Source of the DNA: Tardiphaga sp.
GTDB taxonomy: Bacteria > Pseudomonadota > Alphaproteobacteria > Rhizobiales > Xanthobacteraceae
Length of the DNA stretch: 64,000 nucleotides
NCBI GenBank assembly: GCA_030147505.1
Contig: JASBVG010000094.1
Coordinates: 1 to 64,000, forward strand
Direction: 5' to 3'
The first letter of the stretch is position 1. Each line of letters starts with the position of its first letter. The notes beneath the pieces were generated by a model, which ran no database searches, was not told the origin of the DNA, and saw nothing but the letters and a program-made list of their open reading frames with translations. Below are positions 44,357 to 52,772 of the stretch, piece after piece. The position numbers were made by a program, and so were the translations under genes.

Positions 44357-47131
44357 ATGTTCAAACGCGCGTCAGCTGGCCCTCTCGACAATACAGCACG
44401 ATACTGCTTTGCCGATACCAATACGCCACGCAGCCCCAAGAAGAACACCCGCCAATTTTCACCCGTCATCGCACTGTTATCCTCGAGCGTTATCGTAACC
44501 GGCTCGCTGCTGCTTGCTTCAGATGCTGCACTGGCCGCCTGCAGCAGCAGCGCCCCTACATCGGGACAAACTGTTACTTGCGATTCATCTGCGCCAAATC
44601 CAACCAGCTCGGCCGTTACGGCAGCACCCGGCAGTTCGAACGTTACCGTCAACATTCAGAGTGGAAGCGCGCTGACCATCACCCGCGCCACCAGCGTCAC
44701 CGGTGTAAACGTTGGCGATGGCAGTACGATCAATAACGACGGCAATGTTTCCCTCTCAGGCGGTGGAGGCAGTGGCCTTAACCGGGGCGCCGGCCTACTT
44801 GGCCTCGGCAACAACAATGTCTTCACCAACGGCGCGTCGGGCATCGTCAGCACGACTGGTGCGTTCAACGATGGCATGGCCGCCAACGGCAGCGGCAATA
44901 CATTGATCAACAACGGATCGATCACGACCACGGGGCCGAACGCCTATGGCATGACGGCAAGTTGGGGACAAAGCGGGGGCGGACAGCCCAATAATACCTT
45001 GATCAACAGCGGGACGGTCACCACCAGCGGCAGCAACGCTCGCGCAGCGTCAATCCTCGGCCAGAGCGGTCTCATCAATAATTCCGGCACGCTGCAGACG
45101 AGCGGTACAAGCAGCACCGGGGCCTATATGCAAGGCACCAATGATCAACTGATCAATTCCGGCACGATCCATGCCAGCGGCGCCGGCTCGGAAGGCGTGT
45201 TTTCAAACACCGCCGGTTCGAGCTTCACGGCAACCATAATCAACCTTTTCGGCGGCCAAATCATTAGCGATCAGGGACCGGCGATCCGAACGTTGAACGG
45301 GGCGACCACAATCACCAATGCCGGCCTGCTCAGCGGTGGCAACGGCACCGCGCTAGGCGGCGGCAACGGCAACATCACCTTCGTGCTGCAGACCGGCTCG
45401 CAGATCATTGGACTCGCCAATGGCGGGGCCGGCAACAACGTGGTGCGGCTGCAGGGCACCGGCACGGTCAGCAATCCCTTCGCGAATTTCCAGACGCTGT
45501 ACATGGAGGGCAGCGCCTGGACCTGGAGCGGCAGCGGGGATTTTCACGACACCTTCGTCAACAGCGGCGCGCTGCAACTACAAAGCTCGCTGACCGGCAA
45601 CGTCAACATCGCAGCTGGCACCGGCCTGCTCGTCGGCAACAGCGCCAATCCGTCGATTACGCCGTATCCCGGCGGCCCGGCCATCACGGTCACCAATGCC
45701 GGCCTCATCGATCTCACCAACGGTTCTTCGCCCGCCACGAACAGCCTGACCATCGCCGGCAACTACGTCGGCAATGGTGGACAACTGAATGTCCGGTCGG
45801 TACTTGGCGCGGACAATTCGCCGTCCGACAAACTGGTGATTTCCGGCGGCGCGGCATCGGGAACGACGAGTATTGGCGTGACCAATACAGGCGGCTCCGG
45901 CGGCCTGACCGTCAATGACGGCATTCTCGTCGTTCAAACCACCAATGGCGCGACCACGACGACAAACGCATTCGCGCTGAACGGCGGGATGGTGATGGCG
46001 GGGGCCTATCAATACTATCTCTTCCATGGCGGCATCACAGCAGGCACGAGCAATAACTGGTACTTGAGATCAAGCGTACCGCCCGCCTCCGTCACCGGTA
46101 CAACCCCGCCCCCGACTCCCGCGCCTGATACGCCCATCCTGCCACCCGCGCCTGTTGGCGGAACGGCTCCTGTCCCGCTCTACCGTCCCGAGGCCGCACT
46201 GTACTCAGCGGTGCCCGCGATGGCGCGGCAGCTCGGCATCACCACGCTCAGTAATTTTCACGACCGTCAGGGCGATCAGACGCTTCTGACGGGCGGCAAT
46301 GGCATCGCTTCCGGCGCATGGGGCCGCGTGTTCGGTGAACATACCAGCCAGCAATGGTCCGGCATGACCAATCCGTCATTCAGCGGCACGCTCAACGGCC
46401 TTCAATCGGGCCTCGACCTGTTCGGCTGGGACAACGATGGCCATCGCGATCGTGTCGGCTTCTTTGCCGCTTACGGACGCGCCTATGGCGACGTCCGCGG
46501 CTTCAGTAGAGGTTTTCAGAACGTGCCGGTTGGCACGCTGTCCGTCGACGCCACCAGCGTTGGCGGTTACTGGACCCATATCGGACCAGGCGGCTGGTAT
46601 GTCGATGGCGTCGTCATGAACAGCTGGTACACGGGATCACCGAGCTCCATCGGTGGCCTCTCGGCAGCTACAAGCGGCACCGGTTTTGCGGCCTCCCTCG
46701 AAGGCGGCTATCCCTTCGCGCTGACGTCCGGTCTCAGCCTCGAACCGCAGGCGCAGTTGATCTATCAGCACCTGTCATTCGCAGCCACACAGGATCAGGT
46801 CTCGAGCGTGTCCTATGGCGGTGCCGATGCCCTGAGCGGACGGATCGGCCTGCGCTTGCAGGGCAACTATCAGGACACGATGGCGCTGCTGCAACCTTAC
46901 TTCAAAGCCAATCTCTGGCAGGATTTCGGCGGTCGCGACACCGTCACATTCGCCGGGGCCGATATCCTCGATACCCGCCGCCTGGCGACGGCGTTTGAAT
47001 TCGGTGGCGGCGTTGTCGCGAAATTTTCCAGCGCAGTCGGCATCTTTGCGGGCGCCAGTTACACCACCAACCTCAGCGGTAATGATCGACAAACAATCCA
47101 GGGCAATGCTGGCATCCGCGTGACCTGGTGA
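44357..47131 (+). CDS. Classical (type Va) autotransporter with beta-helix passenger
   Basis: 924 residues from the ATG at 44357; ATG 44264 and TTG 44225 are in frame but give an implausible leader. The long signal peptide has an Arg/Lys-rich N-region and the core VIALLSSSVIVTGSLLLA, cleaving near ALA. The passenger (about 60-620) is built of degenerate repeats with NNGSITTTG, NSGTVTTSG, NSGTIHASG, typical of a beta-helix. A Pro-rich linker (TTPPPTPAPDTPILPPAPVG) precedes the barrel (about 655-924), which has GAWGRVFGEH near its start and ends in Trp (IRVTW). It probably displays or releases the passenger at the cell surface. No protease motif is seen. Confidence 0.9.
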   Translation: MFKRASAGPLDNTARYCFADTNTPRSPKKNTRQFSPVIALLSSSVIVTGSLLLASDAALAACSSSAPTSGQTVTCDSSAPNPTSSAVTAAPGSSNVTVNIQSGSALTITRATSVTGVNVGDGSTINNDGNVSLSGGGGSGLNRGAGLLGLGNNNVFTNGASGIVSTTGAFNDGMAANGSGNTLINNGSITTTGPNAYGMTASWGQSGGGQPNNTLINSGTVTTSGSNARAASILGQSGLINNSGTLQTSGTSSTGAYMQGTNDQLINSGTIHASGAGSEGVFSNTAGSSFTATIINLFGGQIISDQGPAIRTLNGATTITNAGLLSGGNGTALGGGNGNITFVLQTGSQIIGLANGGAGNNVVRLQGTGTVSNPFANFQTLYMEGSAWTWSGSGDFHDTFVNSGALQLQSSLTGNVNIAAGTGLLVGNSANPSITPYPGGPAITVTNAGLIDLTNGSSPATNSLTIAGNYVGNGGQLNVRSVLGADNSPSDKLVISGGAASGTTSIGVTNTGGSGGLTVNDGILVVQTTNGATTTTNAFALNGGMVMAGAYQYYLFHGGITAGTSNNWYLRSSVPPASVTGTTPPPTPAPDTPILPPAPVGGTAPVPLYRPEAALYSAVPAMARQLGITTLSNFHDRQGDQTLLTGGNGIASGAWGRVFGEHTSQQWSGMTNPSFSGTLNGLQSGLDLFGWDNDGHRDRVGFFAAYGRAYGDVRGFSRGFQNVPVGTLSVDATSVGGYWTHIGPGGWYVDGVVMNSWYTGSPSSIGGLSAATSGTGFAASLEGGYPFALTSGLSLEPQAQLIYQHLSFAATQDQVSSVSYGGADALSGRIGLRLQGNYQDTMALLQPYFKANLWQDFGGRDTVTFAGADILDTRRLATAFEFGGGVVAKFSSAVGIFAGASYTTNLSGNDRQTIQGNAGIRVTW

Positions 47132-47423
47132 GGGCCGGAGACATTTTCACCAACAGCAGACCGTCACCGTCGCAGCTGACGCTAGGTGCTTCGGCTAGCC
47201 TACTGTCCACACGCCATATGTAAGACCTGTAAAGCGGCGGTATCCGTCAACGCCCGCGCGGCCTGCACAAAGCGCCGGGGCAAAAGCCAGTCAGCCTATC
47301 GACAATCGCCCCTCCCAACAGGCATAAAGCTGTTGAACAGACGTGCGTCGCGCGGGATGAGTTTGAAAAATATGCTTTCATTCGCTCACCTTCGGGAATT
47401 GCAACACTGAAAGGATAACGCAG
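47132..47423. other. Intergenic stretch after the autotransporter
   Basis: Nearly 300 bases with no supported gene and no clear terminator. The last 80 bases are AT-richer and carry GAAAGGATAACGCAG directly before the MAPEG start, so they probably hold its promoter and ribosome site. Confidence 0.4.
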
Positions 47424-47825
47424 ATGACGCGCGAATTGTTCTGGCTGACGCTGACGGTGATTCTCACGGGGATCATGTGGGTGCCCTATATTCTCAACCG
47501 CATCATGGTGCGCGGTGTCGGCGGCACCCTGGCCAATCCCTCGCGCACCGACAAGCCGCAGGCCGAATGGGCCAACCGCATGATGTTCGCCCATGACAAT
47601 GCGGTCGAGAATCTCATCATCTTCGCACCACTGGTCATTGTCCTGAATCTCGCCGACGTCTCGACGCCTGCCACGGTCATGGCCTGCATGGTCTATTTCT
47701 GGTCCCGTATCGCGCACCTCGTCGTCTACACGCTCGGTTTGCCGGTGCTACGCACGTTGGCCTTCGTCATCGGCTTCATCGCCCAGGCCGTGCTCGCCGT
47801 CGCGATCCTGCGTATTCCGGTCTGA
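47424..47825 (+). CDS. MAPEG-family membrane protein
   Basis: 133 residues, four membrane spans. The family pattern is visible: span 1 (FWLTLTVILTGIMWVPYIL), the charged loop with ANRMMFAHDNAVENLIIFAP (the conserved Arg..His-x-Asn-x-x-Glu segment), then three more spans. MAPEG proteins are glutathione- or lipid-linked enzymes in eukaryotes; the bacterial members mostly lack an assigned reaction. AAAGGA lies nine bases before the ATG. The glutaminase gene follows by 25 bases on the same strand. Confidence 0.85.
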   Translation: MTRELFWLTLTVILTGIMWVPYILNRIMVRGVGGTLANPSRTDKPQAEWANRMMFAHDNAVENLIIFAPLVIVLNLADVSTPATVMACMVYFWSRIAHLVVYTLGLPVLRTLAFVIGFIAQAVLAVAILRIPV

Positions 47826-47850
47826 GGCGGGATGCGCTAGTTCTGCCCGC

Positions 47851-48792
47851 ATGAGCCACGCTGAGCCCGATCTTCAAACCGTCGTCACAGAAATCGCCGA
47901 AGAGATGGCGCAGCGGCCCGACCGCGGCGAGGTCGCAAGCTATATTCCCGAACTTGCCAACGTCGATCCCAACCAGTTCGCGCTGGTGGTAGTGGATGCC
48001 GACGGAAATATCGCGGCCGGCGGCGATGCCGACGTCCGCTTCTCGATCCAGAGCATATCGAAGGTCTTCACCCTGACGCTGGCGCTCGGCATGGTCGGCG
48101 ACCGCTTGTGGAAGCATGTCGGGCGCGAGCCGTCGGGCAATCCGTTCAACTCCATTGTCCAGCTCGAGCGCGAACGCGGCGTGCCGCGCAATCCCTTCAT
48201 CAATGCGGGGGCGATCGCGGTGACCGACGTGATCCTGTCGGGCCATCAGCCGCGCGAGGCAATCGGCGAGATCCTGCGCTTCATGCAGTTCCTGTCGGGC
48301 GACAGCAGCATCGTCATCGACGAGACCGTGGCGGCCTCGGAGAAGCGCACAGGTTTTCGCAACACGGCACTGGCGAACTACATGAAATCGTTCGGCGTGA
48401 TCTCCAATCCCGTGGATTTCACGCTCGGCGTCTATTTCCACCACTGCGCGATTGCAATGTCTTGCCGGCAACTGGCAATGGCAACGCGCTTCCTCGCCTA
48501 TTCCGGGCGCAATCCCTCGACCGGCCTATCGGTCGTCTCGAGCGAGCGGGCACGCCGCATCAATGCACTGATGCTCACCTGCGGCCATTACGACGGTTCC
48601 GGCGAATTTGCCTATCGCGTCGGCCTACCGGGCAAGAGCGGCGTCGGGGGCGGCATCACTGCGGTCGCGCCCGGCAAGGCGTCGATCGCGGTGTGGGCGC
48701 CGGGGCTCGATCATCACGGCAATTCGCATCTCGGACGCATTGCGCTGGAAGAACTGACCCGGCGGCTCGGGTGGTCGATTTTCGGGATGTGA
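47851..48792 (+). CDS. glsA: Glutaminase
   Basis: 313 residues, the standard size. It has the serine-dependent, beta-lactamase-like fold, with the SxxK pair Ser 68/Lys 71 in FSIQSISKVFTL, then NPFINAGAIAVTD and the Gly-rich end GKSGVGGGITAVAPGKASIA. It hydrolyses glutamine to glutamate and ammonia. Its neighbours, a GstI-like protein and glnII, act in the opposite direction, so a small nitrogen-assimilation cluster is evident. A symmetrical terminator follows. Confidence 0.96.
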   Translation: MSHAEPDLQTVVTEIAEEMAQRPDRGEVASYIPELANVDPNQFALVVVDADGNIAAGGDADVRFSIQSISKVFTLTLALGMVGDRLWKHVGREPSGNPFNSIVQLERERGVPRNPFINAGAIAVTDVILSGHQPREAIGEILRFMQFLSGDSSIVIDETVAASEKRTGFRNTALANYMKSFGVISNPVDFTLGVYFHHCAIAMSCRQLAMATRFLAYSGRNPSTGLSVVSSERARRINALMLTCGHYDGSGEFAYRVGLPGKSGVGGGITAVAPGKASIAVWAPGLDHHGNSHLGRIALEELTRRLGWSIFGM

Positions 48793-48803
48793 GGCTTCAA
48801 CAA

Positions 48804-48835
48804 AAAGGGCCGAAACATTTCTGTTTCGACCCTTT
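48804..48835. terminator. Bidirectional terminator between glsA and the gstI-like gene
   Basis: The stem AAAGGGCCGAAACA (48804-48817) pairs with TGTTTCGACCCTTT (48822-48835) with one mismatch and a four-base loop. An A-run precedes it and T-rich bases end it, so it can serve both converging genes. Confidence 0.85.
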
Positions 48836-48858
48836 GTCTCGGTTGCTCGCCCGCCAAC

Positions 48859-49059
48859 TCAATGTTCCACCTTCCGCTTATCCGCCTCGATGGCGTCGTC
48901 GTGGTACCAACCCGAGCCGAAATCGACGGCGGGGTAATCGTTAAAGTCCATCGGTTTGATTTCGGCGTGACGCCGGGCAACCGAGGCGCGCCCGCCAACA
49001 GGAAACTGATAGATGGTTGCAGTCGGACGATTTTGATCGGAAAGATTGGTGTTTCTCAT
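48859..49059 (-). CDS. gstI: DUF2735 protein, GstI-like regulator of glnII
   Basis: 66 residues. The core ATIYQFPVGGRASVARR is the mark of the small rhizobial DUF2735 family. In Rhizobium leguminosarum a protein of this size, GstI, encoded upstream of and divergent from glnII, represses glnII expression after transcription. The same layout is found here: the gene is divergent from glnII across a 520-base gap. AGGAG lies 9 bases before the ATG. Assignment to GstI rests on size, motif and position; identity of function is an inference. Confidence 0.75.
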   Translation of the reverse strand: MRNTNLSDQNRPTATIYQFPVGGRASVARRHAEIKPMDFNDYPAVDFGSGWYHDDAIEADKRKVEH

Positions 49060-49579
49060 CTCCTGGATCTCCTGCCTGACGCGTTTTTCTGTCGGTTTGG
49101 CCGTCAGGTCTTTAAAATGTAACAGGCTCGCTCGCGCTTTGTGCCGGATGCCTCATAAAAAGCAGGCAATTGCCACTAATATGCGCAGTACAGCCGCATG
49201 CGCTTTACGCACGCAGGCTTCAGCTGCGCCAGACAGTCCCCACAGCTGACGAATGAGCGTCCGAAGGGCAGAAAAGTTCCTGAAAAACTAGCCCTGCAAC
49301 GGAAATGAGCAGGGCGGTATTCAGGTCTATGAGCAAAAAACCGAAAAATTCAGAAATTCCCGACCGATTCTGGTGACGGGCCCGGCTTCCTGAGACCCTT
49401 CGGCCGGACTGCTGGGGACGCTTCCGACATTCTCGTCATAAAACCGTTGCACCGCGACAAGTTGGCATACTACGTGCTTATGAAGACGCGCCGCCGGGGA
49501 TGGAACTCCCGATCCCGGCATTGTCCAGAGTTTACTCCTGCCGGGGTTCACTCCTTTCGCCAACTCGTGAGAGACCTGA
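49060..49579. other. Regulatory gap between gstI-like gene and glnII
   Basis: 520 bases without a supported gene. It contains a sigma-54 promoter match for glnII (49462-49479), so transcription should start near 49490, giving a leader of about 90 bases. A partly symmetrical TGCGCA...TGCGC stretch at 49181-49202 might bind a regulator. No clear promoter for the gstI-like gene is seen. Confidence 0.5.
49462..49479 (+). promoter_or_regulatory. Sigma-54 promoter of glnII
   Basis: TTGGCATACTACGTGCTT has the -24 GG and -12 GC exactly 10 bases apart, as in TGGCAC-N5-TTGCA promoters. It lies 100 bases before the glnII ATG. In Bradyrhizobium glnII is known to be NtrC/sigma-54 dependent. Confidence 0.8.
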
Positions 49580-50614
49580 ATGACCAAGTATAAGCTCGAG
49601 TATATCTGGCTCGACGGCTACAAGCCGACGCAGAACCTGCGTGGCAAGACCCAGCTCAAGGATTTCGACAGCTTCCCGACCCTCGAACAGCTCCCGCTCT
49701 GGGGTTTTGACGGTTCGTCAACCGAGCAGGCCGAAGGCCGTTCGTCGGATTGCGTGCTGAAGCCGGTCGCCGTGTTCCCGGACGCTGCCCGTGTCAACGG
49801 CGTGCTGGTGATGTGCGAAGTCATGATGCCCGATGGCGTCACCCCGCATCCGTCGAACCACCGTGCCACCATCCTGGACGATCCCGGCGCATGGTTCGGT
49901 TTCGAGCAGGAATACTTCTTTTACGAGAACGGCCGCCCGCTCGGCTTCCCGTCGGAAGGCTATCCGGCTCCGCAGGGCCCCTACTACACCGGCGTCGGCT
50001 ACAAGAATGTCGGCTCGGTCGCCCGTGAAATCGTCGAAGAACATCTCGACCTCTGCCTCGCCGCCGGCATCAACCACGAAGGCATCAATGCCGAAGTGGC
50101 CAAGGGCCAGTGGGAATTCCAGATTTTCGGCAAGGGCTCCAAGCGCGCCGCCGACGAAATGTGGATCGCGCGCTACCTGCTGCTCCGTCTGACGGAAAAG
50201 TATGGCATCGACATCGAATTCCACTGCAAGCCGCTCGGCGATACCGACTGGAACGGTTCGGGTATGCACGCCAACTTCTCGACCGAATATATGCGCACGG
50301 TTGGCGGCAAGGCCTACTTCGAAGCCCTGATGGCCCAGTTCGACAAGAACATGATGGACCACATCAATGTTTACGGTCCGGACAACCACATGCGCCTGAC
50401 CGGCAAGCACGAAACCGCGCCTTGGAACAAGTTCTCCTATGGCGTTGCCGACCGTGGCGCCTCGATCCGCGTTCCGCACTCGTTCGTGAAGAACGACTAC
50501 AAGGGCTATCTGGAAGATCGCCGCCCGAACTCCCAGGGCTGCCCCTACCAGATCGCTTCACAGATCCTGAAGACGATCTCGGAAGTGCCGACGGACAAGA
50601 AGGCCGCAGCATAA
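49580..50614 (+). CDS. glnII: Glutamine synthetase type II (eukaryotic type)
   Basis: 344 residues, much shorter than GlnA (about 470) and matching GSII of rhizobia. The hallmark WGFDGSSTEQAEGRSSDC is at about 43-60; EQEYFFYE and NGSGMHANFST are metal/ATP and substrate sites; VPHSFVKNDYKGYLEDRRPN ends the catalytic part. It makes glutamine from glutamate, ammonia and ATP as an octamer/decamer and is not controlled by adenylylation. Expression is expected to rise in nitrogen limitation through the sigma-54 promoter and to be damped by the GstI-like protein. A strong terminator follows. Confidence 0.97.
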   Translation: MTKYKLEYIWLDGYKPTQNLRGKTQLKDFDSFPTLEQLPLWGFDGSSTEQAEGRSSDCVLKPVAVFPDAARVNGVLVMCEVMMPDGVTPHPSNHRATILDDPGAWFGFEQEYFFYENGRPLGFPSEGYPAPQGPYYTGVGYKNVGSVAREIVEEHLDLCLAAGINHEGINAEVAKGQWEFQIFGKGSKRAADEMWIARYLLLRLTEKYGIDIEFHCKPLGDTDWNGSGMHANFSTEYMRTVGGKAYFEALMAQFDKNMMDHINVYGPDNHMRLTGKHETAPWNKFSYGVADRGASIRVPHSFVKNDYKGYLEDRRPNSQGCPYQIASQILKTISEVPTDKKAAA

Positions 50615-50641
50615 GCTGCGCCTGACGCCAAATGAGAAACG

Positions 50642-50666
50642 GCCCGAACGCGAGTTCGGGCTGTTT
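50642..50666 (+). terminator. Intrinsic terminator after glnII
   Basis: A perfect 8-base stem GCCCGAAC/GTTCGGGC with GCGA loop and TGTTTT tail, 27 bases after the stop. Confidence 0.9.
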
Positions 50667-50684
50667 TGTCTTGATCTCTTCCTG

Positions 50685-50786
50685 TCGTCACCCGGCTTGA
50701 CCGGGTGACCCAGTACGCGCCGCTGCGGGTGATAGAAACGTGGAGCTGGTGTTTACTGGATCGCCCGGTCAAGCCGGGCGATGACA
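50685..50786. repeat. Dispersed extragenic palindrome between glnII and argC
   Basis: Outer arms TCGTCACCCGGCTTGACCGG and CGCCCGGTCAAGCCGGGCGA are near-complementary, flanking a short unique centre; the left arm is itself palindromic (CCCGGCTTGACCGGG), as is the right. The form, with CCAGTA near the left arm and ACTGGATC near the right, matches widespread rhizobial/Bradyrhizobium repeats. It also forms stems between two convergent genes. Confidence 0.8.
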
Positions 50787-50794
50787 ATGAGCCC

Positions 50795-51853
50795 TTACGG
50801 AAACATCGCCGGCTGATCGATGCCCAGCGTCTCGGCGAAGCCCAGCACCAGATTCATGTTCTGCACCGCCTGCCCCGACGCACCCTTGGTGAGGTTGTCG
50901 AGGGTCGAGACGATGATCGCACGGCCGGGGATACGATCCGCGGCAACGCCGATGAACGTCATGTTGGAGCCGCGCACATGGCGCGTATGCGGCGTCTTGC
51001 CGAACGGCAGGACATACACGAACGGCTCCTTCTCATACTGCTTCACCAGAATCTCGTGCAGTTCCTCGGCGGTTTTACCGCGCCGGCCGCGCACATAGAT
51101 CGTCGAGAGAATGCCGCGGTTCTGCGGCAACAGATGCGGCGTGAAGGTAACGATGACCTCCTTGCCGGCAGCTTTCGAGAACTGCTCATCGAGCTCGGCC
51201 ATGTGGCGGTGTTTGCCAACCCCGTAGGCGTTGAAGCCATCGGAGACTTCCGAGAACAGCATCTCTTCCTTGGCCGAGCGGCCGGCGCCGGTCATGCCGG
51301 ATTTGGCGTCGATGATGATCTCGTCGGTCTCGATGGCCTTGGCCTTGATCAGTGGCACCAGCGGCAATTGCGCACACGAGGTGTAGCAACCGGGATTGGC
51401 GACAAGCCGCGCCTTCTTGATGTCGCGTCGATAAACCTCCACGAGGCCGTAGACGGCTTCTTTCTGTAGCTCCAGCGCATGATGCTCGTGCCCATACCAC
51501 TTGGCATAAGCGGCGGGATCGCTCAGCCTGAAGTCGGCGGACAGATCCACGACCTTGGTCGCCGGTGCCTTGGTGAGCAGATCCTGCAGCACCTTTTGGG
51601 TCGTCGCATGCGGGAGCGCACAGAAGACGAGGTCGAGGCCAGCGGTGGCCCAATCGATGCTGTCGATGGAGACCAGGGTCGGCAGATCATAAGGCGCAAA
51701 TTGCGGGAAGACGTCGCCCATCTGCTGGCCGGCGCGCCGGTCGGCGGTGAGGATCGTCAGCTCGACCTTCGGGTGGCGCAAAAGCAGCCGCACGAGTTCG
51801 GCGCCAGTATAGCCGGAGGCACCCAGAATGCCGATTTTCTTCTTGTTGCTCAT
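50795..51853 (-). CDS. argC: N-acetyl-gamma-glutamyl-phosphate reductase
   Basis: 352 residues. The N-terminal NADP-binding motif GILGASGYTGAELVRLL is at 8-24 and the active Cys 156 is in VANPGCYTSC. HTRHVRGSNM is in the C-terminal domain. It catalyses the third step of arginine biosynthesis. It overlaps the upstream PaiB-like gene by four bases (ATGA), so translation is coupled to a gene of unrelated-looking function. It is convergent with glnII. Confidence 0.97.
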   Translation of the reverse strand: MSNKKKIGILGASGYTGAELVRLLLRHPKVELTILTADRRAGQQMGDVFPQFAPYDLPTLVSIDSIDWATAGLDLVFCALPHATTQKVLQDLLTKAPATKVVDLSADFRLSDPAAYAKWYGHEHHALELQKEAVYGLVEVYRRDIKKARLVANPGCYTSCAQLPLVPLIKAKAIETDEIIIDAKSGMTGAGRSAKEEMLFSEVSDGFNAYGVGKHRHMAELDEQFSKAAGKEVIVTFTPHLLPQNRGILSTIYVRGRRGKTAEELHEILVKQYEKEPFVYVLPFGKTPHTRHVRGSNMTFIGVAADRIPGRAIIVSTLDNLTKGASGQAVQNMNLVLGFAETLGIDQPAMFP

Positions 51854-52536
51854 CCCATAAATCCTTCCGCCTCGGCCATAGCAGCCAAATGTGACGTCTC
51901 TTCCGCAAACAAATGCGGCCGTAATTTGCGCATCTCGTTCGCGATTTCCACCGCTGCCGGCTCGGGCCGCATGGCCAGCGCGCTCATGACCGCCAGATGA
52001 TCGGCATCGGACTTGTGCTGGTTGAGCTTGAAGCTGCCCTCCACCCCATCCACCGCCATTACCACGCCGACGATCGCTTTCCGCATCGCCTCGAGCCGGC
52101 CTGCCGCCATCTTGTCGGAAGTCCAGGGCTTCTTCGGCGCGAGCCAGCTTTCGAACCTTGCGCTGAGCGCGTCAAGATGCAGGCCGAGCTCGCGATCGGA
52201 CAACAGCCGTGCGGGACCGGTGAGATGCACCGCCTGATACAGCCAGGTCGGCACCTGATCAGGCGATGCATACCAGTCGGCGGAGACATAGGCGTCTGCG
52301 CCGGTGATCGCCATGGCCCATGGCGTCACACCATCAGCGAGCTTCAGCAACGGGTTCTGCTTTGCCAGATGAAAGGCGAGATGCGGCGTGCCGTCATTGC
52401 CATATGTCAGACAAAACGGGACGGCTGATCCGATCGGCTTGCACCCGTCGAAGGCGCAAATCGTGCCAAAGCCACGCGCGTCCGCAAACGCGAGTGCGTT
52501 GCTGCGGTCGGTCTGGAATCGTGGCGGGATATACAT
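51850..52536 (-). CDS. FMN-binding PaiB-family protein
   Basis: 228 residues from the ATG at 52536, with AGGAG 8 bases upstream; the frame to 52788 is too long and has no start signals. It begins MYIPPRFQTDRSNALAFADA, the PaiB/FMN_bind_2 start, and has the split-barrel flavin-fold pattern (GSAVPFCLTYGNDGTPHLAF, WYASPDQVPTWLYQAVHLTG). In Bacillus PaiB is a negative transcriptional regulator of sporulation and proteases; most bacterial homologues are uncharacterised flavin-binding proteins. It overlaps argC (ATGA), an unusual pairing. Confidence 0.88.
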   Translation of the reverse strand: MYIPPRFQTDRSNALAFADARGFGTICAFDGCKPIGSAVPFCLTYGNDGTPHLAFHLAKQNPLLKLADGVTPWAMAITGADAYVSADWYASPDQVPTWLYQAVHLTGPARLLSDRELGLHLDALSARFESWLAPKKPWTSDKMAAGRLEAMRKAIVGVVMAVDGVEGSFKLNQHKSDADHLAVMSALAMRPEPAAVEIANEMRKLRPHLFAEETSHLAAMAEAEGFMG

Positions 52537-52772
52537 ATCAGGCTCCTTCCGAGTGAAGGCCGCCGGATGATCGATCGCGCTGCTGTTCGGGAGAAGACTG
52601 CCGCGGACCGTATCCGGCGGCAGTGAGGCGATCTTTAGAGACGAGCGCCTGCTGCCGCGGGAATGCGGCGACGGCGGGCGATGGCGCTGGTCACGAAATG
52701 GATCATGGGCGCCCACATAGAGCGGCGCCCACGAAACGTCAAGGTTGTTTCGCGTCAGGGCATCAGCCCGAT

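Noticed and set aside
49165..49182. A possible sigma-54 promoter for the gstI-like gene on the minus strand (TGGCAATTGCCTGC)
   Set aside because: The GG and GC are nine bases apart instead of the strictly required ten.
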